Under the pieces are notes generated by a model that worked only from the letters and a program-made list of their open reading frames with translations, was not told where the DNA came from and did not search any database. Both the position numbers and the translations under genes were made by a program. Of a stretch of 42,610 bases of DNA, positions 1 through 6,684 are shown one piece after another. The stretch's first letter is position 1, and every line of letters starts with the position of its first letter. This DNA comes from Collinsella aerofaciens (GTDB lineage Bacteria; Actinomycetota; Coriobacteriia; Coriobacteriales; Coriobacteriaceae). Location: positions 20,632 through 63,241 of the forward strand of contig NZ_CAAKNY010000082.1 in NCBI RefSeq assembly GCF_901212495.1, given 5' to 3'.

Positions 1-240
1 CTATAGGAAGGTTGTCCGGATGTGGCATCGAGGCCCATCCAGGCCCGGTTGAGGCGGTCGCCAAGACTGTTTGGGCAACTGTGGGCTTGGTTGGGTTTGC
101 TGCGGCGGTATCGAGACGGCTTGGGCCCGGTTGGAATGGTTGCCAGAGGTGCGGGGGCGGCATCGGTCTTGTCTGGGATGGTTATTGGGGCTGTTGAGGT
201 GGTTTTGGGTGCCGCGGCGTCCTTTTGGCTGGGCGGTATA
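1..240. other. Left edge, no gene assigned
   Basis: G-rich stretch at the window edge. Short open frames exist on both strands, for example a plus frame closing near 197, but none has a ribosome binding site, a recognisable domain or a convincing start. It could be the tail of a gene entering from the left or simple intergenic sequence. Nothing more can be supported. Confidence 0.4.
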
Positions 241-275
241 AAACAAAACAGCTCAGAGGCGAAGCCTCTGAGCTG
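241..275 (-). terminator. Rho-independent terminator of tRNA-Val
   Basis: A perfect 12-bp stem (249-260 with 264-275) and a 3-nt loop. On the minus strand it is followed by a T-rich run (TTTTGTTTT). It lies 9 nt beyond the tRNA 3' end, so it ends the tRNA transcript. Confidence 0.9.
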
Positions 276-283
276 CGAACATT

Positions 284-358
284 TGGTGGGCGTTAGAAGA
301 TTTGAACTTCTGACCTCTTCCGTGTCAGGGAAGCGCTCTCCCCCTGAGCTAAACGCCC
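284..358 (-). tRNA. tRNA-Val (GAC)
   Basis: Read on the minus strand, a full cloverleaf forms. The acceptor GGGCGTT pairs with AACGCCC, the D stem is GCTC/GAGC, and the anticodon stem CTTCC/GGAAG encloses the loop CTGACAC, giving anticodon GAC (valine). The T stem AGAAG/CTTCT closes a TTCAAAT loop. The 3' CCA is encoded in the DNA (284-286). It has its own promoter and terminator. Confidence 0.97.
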
Positions 359-387
359 GATCAAGGGTGCGCGAGTGCGCAGGAAAT

Positions 388-416
388 AATATAACGGAGC
401 TCCCACCCAGTGGCAA
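388..416 (-). promoter_or_regulatory. Promoter of tRNA-Val
   Basis: On the minus strand, TTGCCA (411-416) and TATATT (388-393) are separated by exactly 17 nt, close to the sigma-70/SigA consensus, about 30 nt upstream of the tRNA 5' end. Confidence 0.75.
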
Positions 417-588
417 GAACTATTTTTTAAAATGCGCCGATTTGCGATCCTATCCGCTCCGATGCAGCGCGAACAGCACGCGGAAAGTCGCGTTTGTACC
501 CCCGATGAACTGCGCGTTCGCGTAAAATGGTTCCATTATGGGCAAGTCGTGCCCAGGCAGTTTACAACGCGGCAAATGGGGGAGGGGC
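417..588. other. Intergenic region upstream of the exported-protein cluster
   Basis: Non-coding on inspection. It should hold the promoter of the gene cluster starting at 589. A TAAAAT hexamer at 523-528 could be a -10 box but no well-spaced -35 is visible, so I do not call a promoter. A purine-rich ribosome binding site (GGGGGAGGGG, about 578-587) lies just before the ATG at 589. Confidence 0.5.
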
Positions 589-1473
589 ATGTCGGACGCG
601 CGCTCGCTGCGAAAACAGTTCAATCGCATGCTCGCCACGTTGCTGGTGGCGCTTGCTGCTGCCGGAGCCGTAACGTATGCCTGGTACATCTACAACGCCA
701 ACCGCCATATCACCGACGTCAAGATGGCCGCGGGCACGGGCGTGACCTTCCTCATCTCCAACGAGTACGACGGTGAGTACAAGACCAACGCCGGTCTGAG
801 CTTTGCGGGCCTGCTCGATCCCGTCTCGACCGATAACGTGCTCAACGGGTTCCAAAAGGTAACGGGCTTTACCGGTGGAACCACGCAGGACTCCCTGTTC
901 GCCAACATGTTTGGCGCGGCCAAGCATTCCGACTACACCAAGACCTCCCTGTACCTGGCCACCAACTCGGCCGCAACCGACGTGTACCTGTCGGGCATCG
1001 ACTTTACCGAGCAGGATCCGGCAAACCCCATCTCCACCGCCCTGCGCGTGGGGCTGGTCGCCTATGCTCCGGGCAAAAGCGATACCGTTACCGGCCAGTA
1101 CGTCTTTGAGGTCTCGGGCGAGCACAACCCCCAGGCGCGCTACAACACACTCGACGGCAAGGACGCCGGCGAAAACGAGCAGAACCACTTGGTGCTCGAC
1201 AGTACCCGCTCCGATGGTTCCACGATCCATTTTGACCAGCTGACCAGCGCAAACTTCTGCGACTACAACGAAAACACCGGCGTGGTTGGTCTCAAGGAGG
1301 CCACGACCAAGATCTGCAGCCTGCCCGTCGCTGCCAAGGGCGCCAACCGTAGCACGCCCGTGCGTGTGGATGTATACGTGTGGCTGGAAGGCTGCGACCC
1401 CGATTGCACCAACAACCTGGCCGCCACCAGCTTGCAATCGCTGGCGCTGCGCTTTGCCGGCAAGCGTTCGTAA
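589..1473 (+). CDS. Exported SipW-substrate-like surface protein, paralog 1
   Basis: 294 aa. The N-terminus has a basic stretch (RSLRKQFNR), a hydrophobic helix at about residues 14-30 and the boundary motif TYAWY. That layout matches signal peptides cut by SipW-type peptidases (TasA/camelysin-like proteins), and a SipW-type peptidase is encoded four genes downstream. The rest is Thr/Asn/Asp-rich and looks extracellular. Motifs shared with the next three genes are DPVST near residue 80, a beta-strand-like LRVGLV, and WLEGCDPDC at residues 265-273 near the C-terminus. I recognise no named domain. ATG 589 is chosen over an in-frame upstream ATG because a strong purine-rich ribosome binding site precedes it and the signal anchor then starts near the N-terminus. 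First gene of a likely operon. A structural fibre or coat subunit is an inference. Confidence 0.8.
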   Translation: MSDARSLRKQFNRMLATLLVALAAAGAVTYAWYIYNANRHITDVKMAAGTGVTFLISNEYDGEYKTNAGLSFAGLLDPVSTDNVLNGFQKVTGFTGGTTQDSLFANMFGAAKHSDYTKTSLYLATNSAATDVYLSGIDFTEQDPANPISTALRVGLVAYAPGKSDTVTGQYVFEVSGEHNPQARYNTLDGKDAGENEQNHLVLDSTRSDGSTIHFDQLTSANFCDYNENTGVVGLKEATTKICSLPVAAKGANRSTPVRVDVYVWLEGCDPDCTNNLAATSLQSLALRFAGKRS

Positions 1474-1484
1474 GGGGGCCAGGG

Positions 1485-2321
1485 ATGAGTACGTCGAACA
1501 TCAGAGACATCCTAAGCTCGCGTCGCCGCATGGCGGCTGCCGCTGCATGGATGTTCGTGCTGGTGACCGTCCTGAGCGCCGCCACCTACGCCTGGTTTAG
1601 CAACTCGCGTTACACCAACGTGACACCCGTGGCGCGCACGGTAAGCGACGAGGGCTCCGACCTGCAGATTGGCCTTTCGGCCAACGGACCATGGGACACA
1701 ACGGCAACGCTTGCCGCCGCCGACAAAACGCTCTATCCCATCTCGACGGCCGATCTTTCCCGTTTTTGGCGCGGCACGTTCCAAAATGCCGCGGGCATTA
1801 CGACCGACTACTCCGATTGCACCGCGCAGCTGGACGACTATGCCCTCACTGGCACGCTGTACCTTAAAGGCAGTGACAGCGCCCTCAACGTGTACCTGTA
1901 TCAGGGCCAGATGAGCGTGACGAGTGATCCACAGCTGCTGGCCGCGCTGCGCCTGGGCCTGGTCATCACGACCCAGTCGGGTACGCAGACGCATATCTTT
2001 ACCTGCGACGACCTAGGCAATACCGCGGGTGCCACCAGCAGGCGCACCACGGCGCAAGACGGCGTGGTCGTAGCGGGCGGCGCCTCGGGCTGGAGCTACG
2101 CTGCCGACCCTGCGCACGCCATAAGCGCCTACAGCATGGACGGCACCGGTGACACGCCCGCAGCGCGCGCGGGCGCCACGCCCATCTGCACGCTGGCCGC
2201 CAACGAGGTGGCAAGCGTTCGCTACGTTGTGTACATGGAAGGCTGCGATGCCAATTGCATCGATGAGGCTCAGGCCCGCGATGTGGTACTGCAGCTTGCC
2301 TTTGCCGCGGCCAAGGCATAA
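1485..2321 (+). CDS. Exported SipW-substrate-like surface protein, paralog 2
   Basis: 278 aa. Basic N-terminus (SSRRR), hydrophobic helix at about residues 16-35, then ATYAWF at the predicted membrane boundary. LYPISTADL lies near residue 85, a LRLGLV strand follows in the middle, and YMEGCDANC sits near residue 250. These match paralogs 1, 3 and 4 in the same order, so the four arose by duplication. It starts 11 bp after paralog 1, with AAGGGGGCCAGGG as ribosome binding site. An in-frame start farther upstream would lie inside paralog 1 and is rejected. No enzymatic motif is seen. The likely role is secreted or surface-exposed, processed by the peptidase at 4188; the function itself is unknown. 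Confidence 0.8.
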   Translation: MSTSNIRDILSSRRRMAAAAAWMFVLVTVLSAATYAWFSNSRYTNVTPVARTVSDEGSDLQIGLSANGPWDTTATLAAADKTLYPISTADLSRFWRGTFQNAAGITTDYSDCTAQLDDYALTGTLYLKGSDSALNVYLYQGQMSVTSDPQLLAALRLGLVITTQSGTQTHIFTCDDLGNTAGATSRRTTAQDGVVVAGGASGWSYAADPAHAISAYSMDGTGDTPAARAGATPICTLAANEVASVRYVVYMEGCDANCIDEAQARDVVLQLAFAAAKA

Positions 2322-2334
2322 GGGGGCGAGCGAC

Positions 2335-3321
2335 ATGGAAGACCAGAAGCATATGCCAGCAGATAACCGCAAGGCCAAAACCCAGAGCACGGGCCCCGCA
2401 GCCCCCTCCAGCGCGTCCGCCGAGCGTGCACGCCTCGAGGGTGTCGCCGCCCGCCGCCACGCCCGCCGCGCGCGTGCCTACATCGCGCTCGTCATGGTGG
2501 CGCTCGCCGCCACGCTGAGTGCCGCAACCTATGCCTGGTTCACCAGCAACATGAAGGTCAACACCAACTCGGTGAGCGTGCACAGCGACACGTCCAAGCT
2601 GGTATTGGAGCTGGGCGACGCCGATGCCGGCAGCTGGTCGCAGCAAGGCGATGCATCTCTGGCCTCCACCGCGAGCGGGGCCGCGACGCTCTATCCGGTC
2701 TCGACCTTCGACCTCAACGGCTTTGCTGCCTGCGCGCAGAACAATTCCAACGGTGATGCCACGGTATTTGAGCAGGCAAAAGACAACGGCTCCGCGTTTT
2801 ATCACGGCTGGATCGACCTGCGTCCCACCATCACGGGCACGGGCGCCAACAAGGTTAAGGGCAAGGTGAGCCTGTATCTGGCCGAGTCGCTGGTTCCACA
2901 GGGTGCCGACGCCGAGCTGCTGCGCGCGGCCCGCGTGGGCATCAAGATCTCGAGCGGCAGCCAGGTGCTCGCCACCAACATCTTTGAGCTCGACAGTTCC
3001 GACAGCGGCCATCGCGGCGAGCATCCCATGACCGTCCCGGCTGGCCTTGCCGGCTACACCGAGGGCATGCTCCTGGGCTGGCAAAACGGCCAACTTGCCT
3101 GCGGTGCCAACGTGACACAGGACCCGGCCACCTTTACGCTGGACACGAGCGAGACGGCCGAGCGCCCGCAAAACTCGCTCGCCACGCTGGCGCTGGGCCA
3201 GACCTATCGTCTGGATATCTATTACTACATCGAGGGCACCGACCCCGATAGCGCCGACTACCTGCACCAAGACCCGGGAACCCTGCACCTGGCCCTCTTT
3301 GCGACCTTGGATGGTGAGTAG
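2335..3321 (+). CDS. Exported SipW-substrate-like surface protein, paralog 3
   Basis: 328 aa, the longest of the four. It differs by a hydrophilic, basic N-terminal extension of about 45 residues rich in Ala, Arg and Lys, which would stay in the cytoplasm before the hydrophobic helix at about residues 49-65 and the ATYAWF boundary (residues 64-69). LYPVSTFDLNGF lies near residue 121 and IEGTDPDS near residue 300, where paralogs 1 and 2 have a Cys pair; this copy has Thr and Ser instead. The start is 13 bp after paralog 2, with AAGGGGGCGAG upstream. The long cytoplasmic tail might contact a cytosolic partner such as the ATPase at 4924, but that is speculation. Confidence 0.78.
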   Translation: MEDQKHMPADNRKAKTQSTGPAAPSSASAERARLEGVAARRHARRARAYIALVMVALAATLSAATYAWFTSNMKVNTNSVSVHSDTSKLVLELGDADAGSWSQQGDASLASTASGAATLYPVSTFDLNGFAACAQNNSNGDATVFEQAKDNGSAFYHGWIDLRPTITGTGANKVKGKVSLYLAESLVPQGADAELLRAARVGIKISSGSQVLATNIFELDSSDSGHRGEHPMTVPAGLAGYTEGMLLGWQNGQLACGANVTQDPATFTLDTSETAERPQNSLATLALGQTYRLDIYYYIEGTDPDSADYLHQDPGTLHLALFATLDGE

Positions 3322-3323
3322 CC

Positions 3324-4127
3324 ATGACGTGTGAGCAACCCGCCGCCAACTGCACGCCCGCCACCGGCAAGCCCAACGCCGCTGTACCCACCGATACCGA
3401 CCTGCGCCGCAAGCTCACCACCACCGTGGTGCTGGTCCTGTTTGCCCTGGTGGCGATAGCCATGGCAACCTTTGCCTGGTTCTCCATCGCCGATAGCGCC
3501 AAAACCCGCATGCTCATGATCGACGCCAACGCTGACGGTTCGCTGCGCTTTGACCTGGACGAGCATGCCACCTTCGACGAATACATCCACAGCCTGGGCT
3601 TCGACCAGATCTCGGCGCGCATCGCCAGCGAAAAGGGCGTGGACATCGACGCATCCAAGCTCAAACCCGTCACCACGAGCGACTACCAGACCTTTACCTT
3701 CGAGGATGGTTCCACCGCCGATCCCGCCACCGGCGCCTACCTGGAGTTTACGCTGCACTTTATGAGCAGCACGGACCTGCGCGTGCGCCTGACCGGCCAG
3801 GACGGCGACAACGGCGCATCCGGCACGCGGTTTGGCTCCGATACGCAGGGCATGGCCAGCGCCATGCGCATGAGCTTTACCGCCGACGGCCACACCTGGG
3901 TCTATAACCCCAACGGGGGCGGGGGCTCATCGGGTTCTGTCACGGTCTTTGGGCTCGACTCGGGCGCTGCCACCGCGGCCAGCGATATGTTCGACCTGAT
4001 AAAAGATACGGATAAGCCGGTGACCGTTCGCATATGGCTCGAGGGAACGGACCCAAATTGCACTAATATGCTAAAGGGAGCTAACTATTCGGTTTCGATG
4101 CGCTTTGAGGGCATCGAGGAACAGTAG
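3324..4127 (+). CDS. Exported SipW-substrate-like surface protein, paralog 4
   Basis: 267 aa. A 28-residue polar N-terminus, a hydrophobic helix at residues 31-48, then ATFAWFSIAD. It is the most diverged copy: the LYPVST motif is reduced to KPVTTSDY, and a Gly/Ser-rich loop (NGGGGSSGS) interrupts the middle. The C-terminal WLEGTDPNC motif (residues 238-246) is kept. It starts 2 bp after the stop of paralog 3, so the two are translationally coupled. A Gly-rich linker and loss of some motifs could mean an accessory or capping subunit rather than the main subunit, as in other fibre systems; this is inference only. Confidence 0.77.
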   Translation: MTCEQPAANCTPATGKPNAAVPTDTDLRRKLTTTVVLVLFALVAIAMATFAWFSIADSAKTRMLMIDANADGSLRFDLDEHATFDEYIHSLGFDQISARIASEKGVDIDASKLKPVTTSDYQTFTFEDGSTADPATGAYLEFTLHFMSSTDLRVRLTGQDGDNGASGTRFGSDTQGMASAMRMSFTADGHTWVYNPNGGGGSSGSVTVFGLDSGAATAASDMFDLIKDTDKPVTVRIWLEGTDPNCTNMLKGANYSVSMRFEGIEEQ

Positions 4128-4134
4128 ATACGCA

Positions 4135-4154
4135 CGGCGGCCACCGGGCCGCGC
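4135..4154 (+). promoter_or_regulatory. Hairpin between the surface proteins and the first peptidase
   Basis: GCGGCC (4137-4142) pairs with GGCCGC (4147-4152) around a 4-nt loop, in the 60-bp gap between paralog 4 and the signal peptidase. There is no T-run, so it is not a classical terminator. It may protect the upstream mRNA or reduce read-through so that substrates are made in excess of the peptidase. Confidence 0.45.
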
Positions 4155-4187
4155 ACGACCTAGTCAGACACGGTAGTAAGGGACATC

Positions 4188-4931
4188 ATGCAATCTGTTA
4201 AAAAAGTCGCATCCATCGCGCTGAGTGTCGTCATGTGGATCATCATCCTGGTGGCGGCCTTGTATGCGTTTACCACGCTCGCCACGCACGAGGACGGCAG
4301 CGTCTCCGACATCGCTGGCTTCACCCCGCTCGCCGTGCAGTCCGACTCCATGGCGCCCACGTTTAACAAGGGCGACCTCATCATCATCCAAAAGTGCGAC
4401 ACCTCAAAGCTCGAGGTGGGCGACATCGTGACGTTCCACACCATCATCGACAACGAGTACGCGCTCAACACGCACCGTATCGCCGCGATCGACGAGGTCA
4501 ACGGCATGCGCAGCTTTACCACCAAGGGCGACAACAACGACGTGGCCGATACGCACATCATCAGCGACGGCGACATCGTGGGCAAGTACGTGTTCGCGTT
4601 GCCGCAGATGGGCAAGGTCATGGACTTCCTGTCCAGCTCCATGGGCTTCCTTGTTGTGATCGTGCTGCCCATGCTGCTGTTCTTTATCTACCAGGTGTAT
4701 CACCTCATCGTGGTGGGCATGAACCTCAAGCGCGCTATGGCCGAGGAGGATCGCCTGGCCGCCGCGGCTGCCATCGTGGACGCCGAGGGCAAGGGCACTA
4801 CTGTCACCGCCGATAATGCCGCCGAGCAGCTCGCCCAGGCCGAGGCCAAGCTCGCGGAAGCCCGTCGTCTGAAGGCCGAGGCCGAGGCGGCGATGAACGC
4901 GACCAAGCAGGAGGGTACCGACGGTGAGTGA
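4188..4931 (+). CDS. sipW-like: SipW/ER-type signal peptidase I
   Basis: 247 aa membrane protease of the SipW (MEROPS S26B, ER/archaeal-type) signal peptidase group. An N-terminal membrane helix (about residues 8-28) is followed by the catalytic serine motif QSDSMAP (Ser54) and GDIVTFH. The NTHRI motif supplies His96 where bacterial type I enzymes have lysine. The acidic motif TKGDNNDVAD (about residues 112-121) follows. A second membrane segment spans about residues 150-178, and a highly charged Ala/Glu/Lys tail (about 185-240) likely forms a cytoplasmic coiled coil, which ordinary SipW lacks. It follows four genes with SipW-type signal anchors, so it probably processes them. It overlaps the next gene by 8 nt. 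Assignment to the group is firm; substrate pairing is inferred from position. Confidence 0.9.
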   Translation: MQSVKKVASIALSVVMWIIILVAALYAFTTLATHEDGSVSDIAGFTPLAVQSDSMAPTFNKGDLIIIQKCDTSKLEVGDIVTFHTIIDNEYALNTHRIAAIDEVNGMRSFTTKGDNNDVADTHIISDGDIVGKYVFALPQMGKVMDFLSSSMGFLVVIVLPMLLFFIYQVYHLIVVGMNLKRAMAEEDRLAAAAAIVDAEGKGTTVTADNAAEQLAQAEAKLAEARRLKAEAEAAMNATKQEGTDGE

Positions 4932-6615
4932 GTTTCTGGGATTTGCCTGGGAGCTGCTGGCAAAGGTCGTCTACAACGTCGTTGCCGTCGTGAGCTCTAT
5001 CCTTAACCTGCTGGTGTTTGGCTGGGTTGAGTACTTCAACATCTTTATGACCTACTTCACCACGTTCGACCTGGTGGGCAAGATTGGCGCGGTCATTCTG
5101 TTTGCCATGCTCATCGCGGTTCCCGTGCTGATCGTGGCCATTCTGGTCCACCGTTACCGTATCAACCGCCGCCTGCATCGCGACGATACGTCCAACAAGG
5201 CGCTCTACCGCGAGATCGGCCGCCTGAACAAGCAGGTGCTCGACCTGATGGACGAGAAGAATAAGCTGCTGGCGCTTAAGGTCAATGCCATGGGCGGCAC
5301 CAAGCAGATTCCGTACGTGGGTGCCTCGGCTCTTGCCGACGACCATCTGCCCACGGTGGGCAACGTGGTGGGCGCCGCTACGGGTGTGCCCGCGGGCGAG
5401 GGCGCCACGGCTGCCGTGGTGTCGGGCAACGCGTCGCTCGCGCTCGATGGCGAGGGCGTCAAGGATGCCGCGGCCGCCATGGCCAAGGCTACCGTCGAGG
5501 CCAAGACCCTTGCCGAGGAAAAAGAGATCGCCCAGGCCAACCGCTTCCCCAAGCTGTCCCTTGTGGACCTTAAGTACCGCGACTGGGAATCGCCGGTCTA
5601 CGACGATGCCATCTCGCTGGAGGACTTTGTCGAAAGCTTCCGCGCGTTCGCCTGCAGCCAGATGAAGCTCTACTACACACCCGAGATCATCCGCCGCTTT
5701 GTGGCCGGCATGGCCGCCTCCAAGCTGCTGATCCTGGAGGGCATCTCGGGTACCGGTAAGACGTCGCTGCCCTACAGCTTTAGCCGCTACCTGGACAACC
5801 CCGCGACCATCGTGTCGGTGCAGCCGAGCTTCCGCGACCGCACCGAGGTGCTCGGCTACTTTAACGAGTTCTCCAAGCGCTTTAACGAGACCGAGTTCCT
5901 CCGCGCCGTGTACGAGGCGGGCCTGCGCCAGGACCCGTCCATGATCGTGCTTGACGAGATGAACCTCGCCCGCGTGGAGTACTACTTTGCCGAGATCCTG
6001 TCGGTGCTCGAGATGCCCAGCCACGACGAGTGGGTACTCGATCTGGTCCCCACCCAGTGGGCCGCCGACCCCAAGGGCCTGCACGACGGCAAGCTCACCA
6101 TTCCCGACAGCCTGTGGTTCATTGGCACCGCCAACAACGACGACTCCACCTTTACCATCACGGACAAGGTGTACGACCGCGCGATCCCCATCGAGCTCAA
6201 CGAGCGCGCCGACGCGTTTGAGTGCGAGCCGCACGAGCGCGTGCACGTGACGGCCGACCACCTGCAGTATCTGTTCCAGAAGGCCAAGGTCGAGTACGTG
6301 ATCGACGACGAGCTGCTCCAGAAGATGCACAAGCTGGACCAGTACCTGCAGACCCGCTTTAAGCTGGCCTTTGGCAACCGTATCATCAAGCAGATGTACG
6401 ACTTTATCCCCGTGTACGTGGCGTGCGGCGGCACCGAGCTGGGCGGCATGGACTACATCATTGCCCGCAAGGTGCTCAAGAAGTTTGAGTCCATGAACGT
6501 GAGCTTTGTGCGCGACGAGATGAAGGGCCTGATCGAGTACATCGAGAAGACCTTTGGCGAGGGCGGCCTGCCCGATTCCGTCATGTACCTGCAGCGGATC
6601 CAGAACTTCTACTAA
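4924..6615 (+). CDS. Membrane-anchored McrB-like AAA+ ATPase
   Basis: 563 aa. Two membrane helices at about residues 10-35 and 50-77 are followed by a basic stretch, a short coiled coil (about 88-118) and an Ala/Gly-rich linker. The AAA+ core of the McrB group begins near residue 225. It has Walker A GISGTGKT (273-280), Walker B MIVLDEMN (340-347), and a sensor segment beginning WFIGTANNDD (from 398) that ends in KVYDRA with a candidate arginine finger. No DNA-recognition domain like that of McrB is visible; the membrane anchor takes its place. The GTG start at 4924 overlaps the peptidase stop. The downstream DUF2357 gene is the expected McrC-like partner. I infer a membrane-bound motor acting with the peptidases on surface-protein assembly; an anti-phage role is the main alternative. 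Confidence 0.85.
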   Translation: MSEFLGFAWELLAKVVYNVVAVVSSILNLLVFGWVEYFNIFMTYFTTFDLVGKIGAVILFAMLIAVPVLIVAILVHRYRINRRLHRDDTSNKALYREIGRLNKQVLDLMDEKNKLLALKVNAMGGTKQIPYVGASALADDHLPTVGNVVGAATGVPAGEGATAAVVSGNASLALDGEGVKDAAAAMAKATVEAKTLAEEKEIAQANRFPKLSLVDLKYRDWESPVYDDAISLEDFVESFRAFACSQMKLYYTPEIIRRFVAGMAASKLLILEGISGTGKTSLPYSFSRYLDNPATIVSVQPSFRDRTEVLGYFNEFSKRFNETEFLRAVYEAGLRQDPSMIVLDEMNLARVEYYFAEILSVLEMPSHDEWVLDLVPTQWAADPKGLHDGKLTIPDSLWFIGTANNDDSTFTITDKVYDRAIPIELNERADAFECEPHERVHVTADHLQYLFQKAKVEYVIDDELLQKMHKLDQYLQTRFKLAFGNRIIKQMYDFIPVYVACGGTELGGMDYIIARKVLKKFESMNVSFVRDEMKGLIEYIEKTFGEGGLPDSVMYLQRIQNFY

Positions 6616-6626
6616 TGGCGTAAGTG

Positions 6627-6649
6627 CGGGGGGCGTGACGTCGCCCCCG
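6627..6649 (+). promoter_or_regulatory. GC-rich hairpin between the ATPase and DUF2357 genes
   Basis: CGGGGGGCG (6627-6635) can pair with CGCCCCCG (6642-6649) around a 6-nt loop, inside the 69-bp gap. No run of T follows, so it is a pause or mRNA-stability element rather than a clear terminator. A weak ribosome binding site (GGAG, about 6674) lies before ATG 6685. Confidence 0.45.
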
Positions 6650-6684
6650 CCCCTTTCCGATCGATCCAACCTATGGAGTAACCC

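Noticed and set aside
1..246. Short genes at the left edge on either strand
   Set aside because: No ribosome binding site, no recognisable domain, and overlap with the tRNA terminator.
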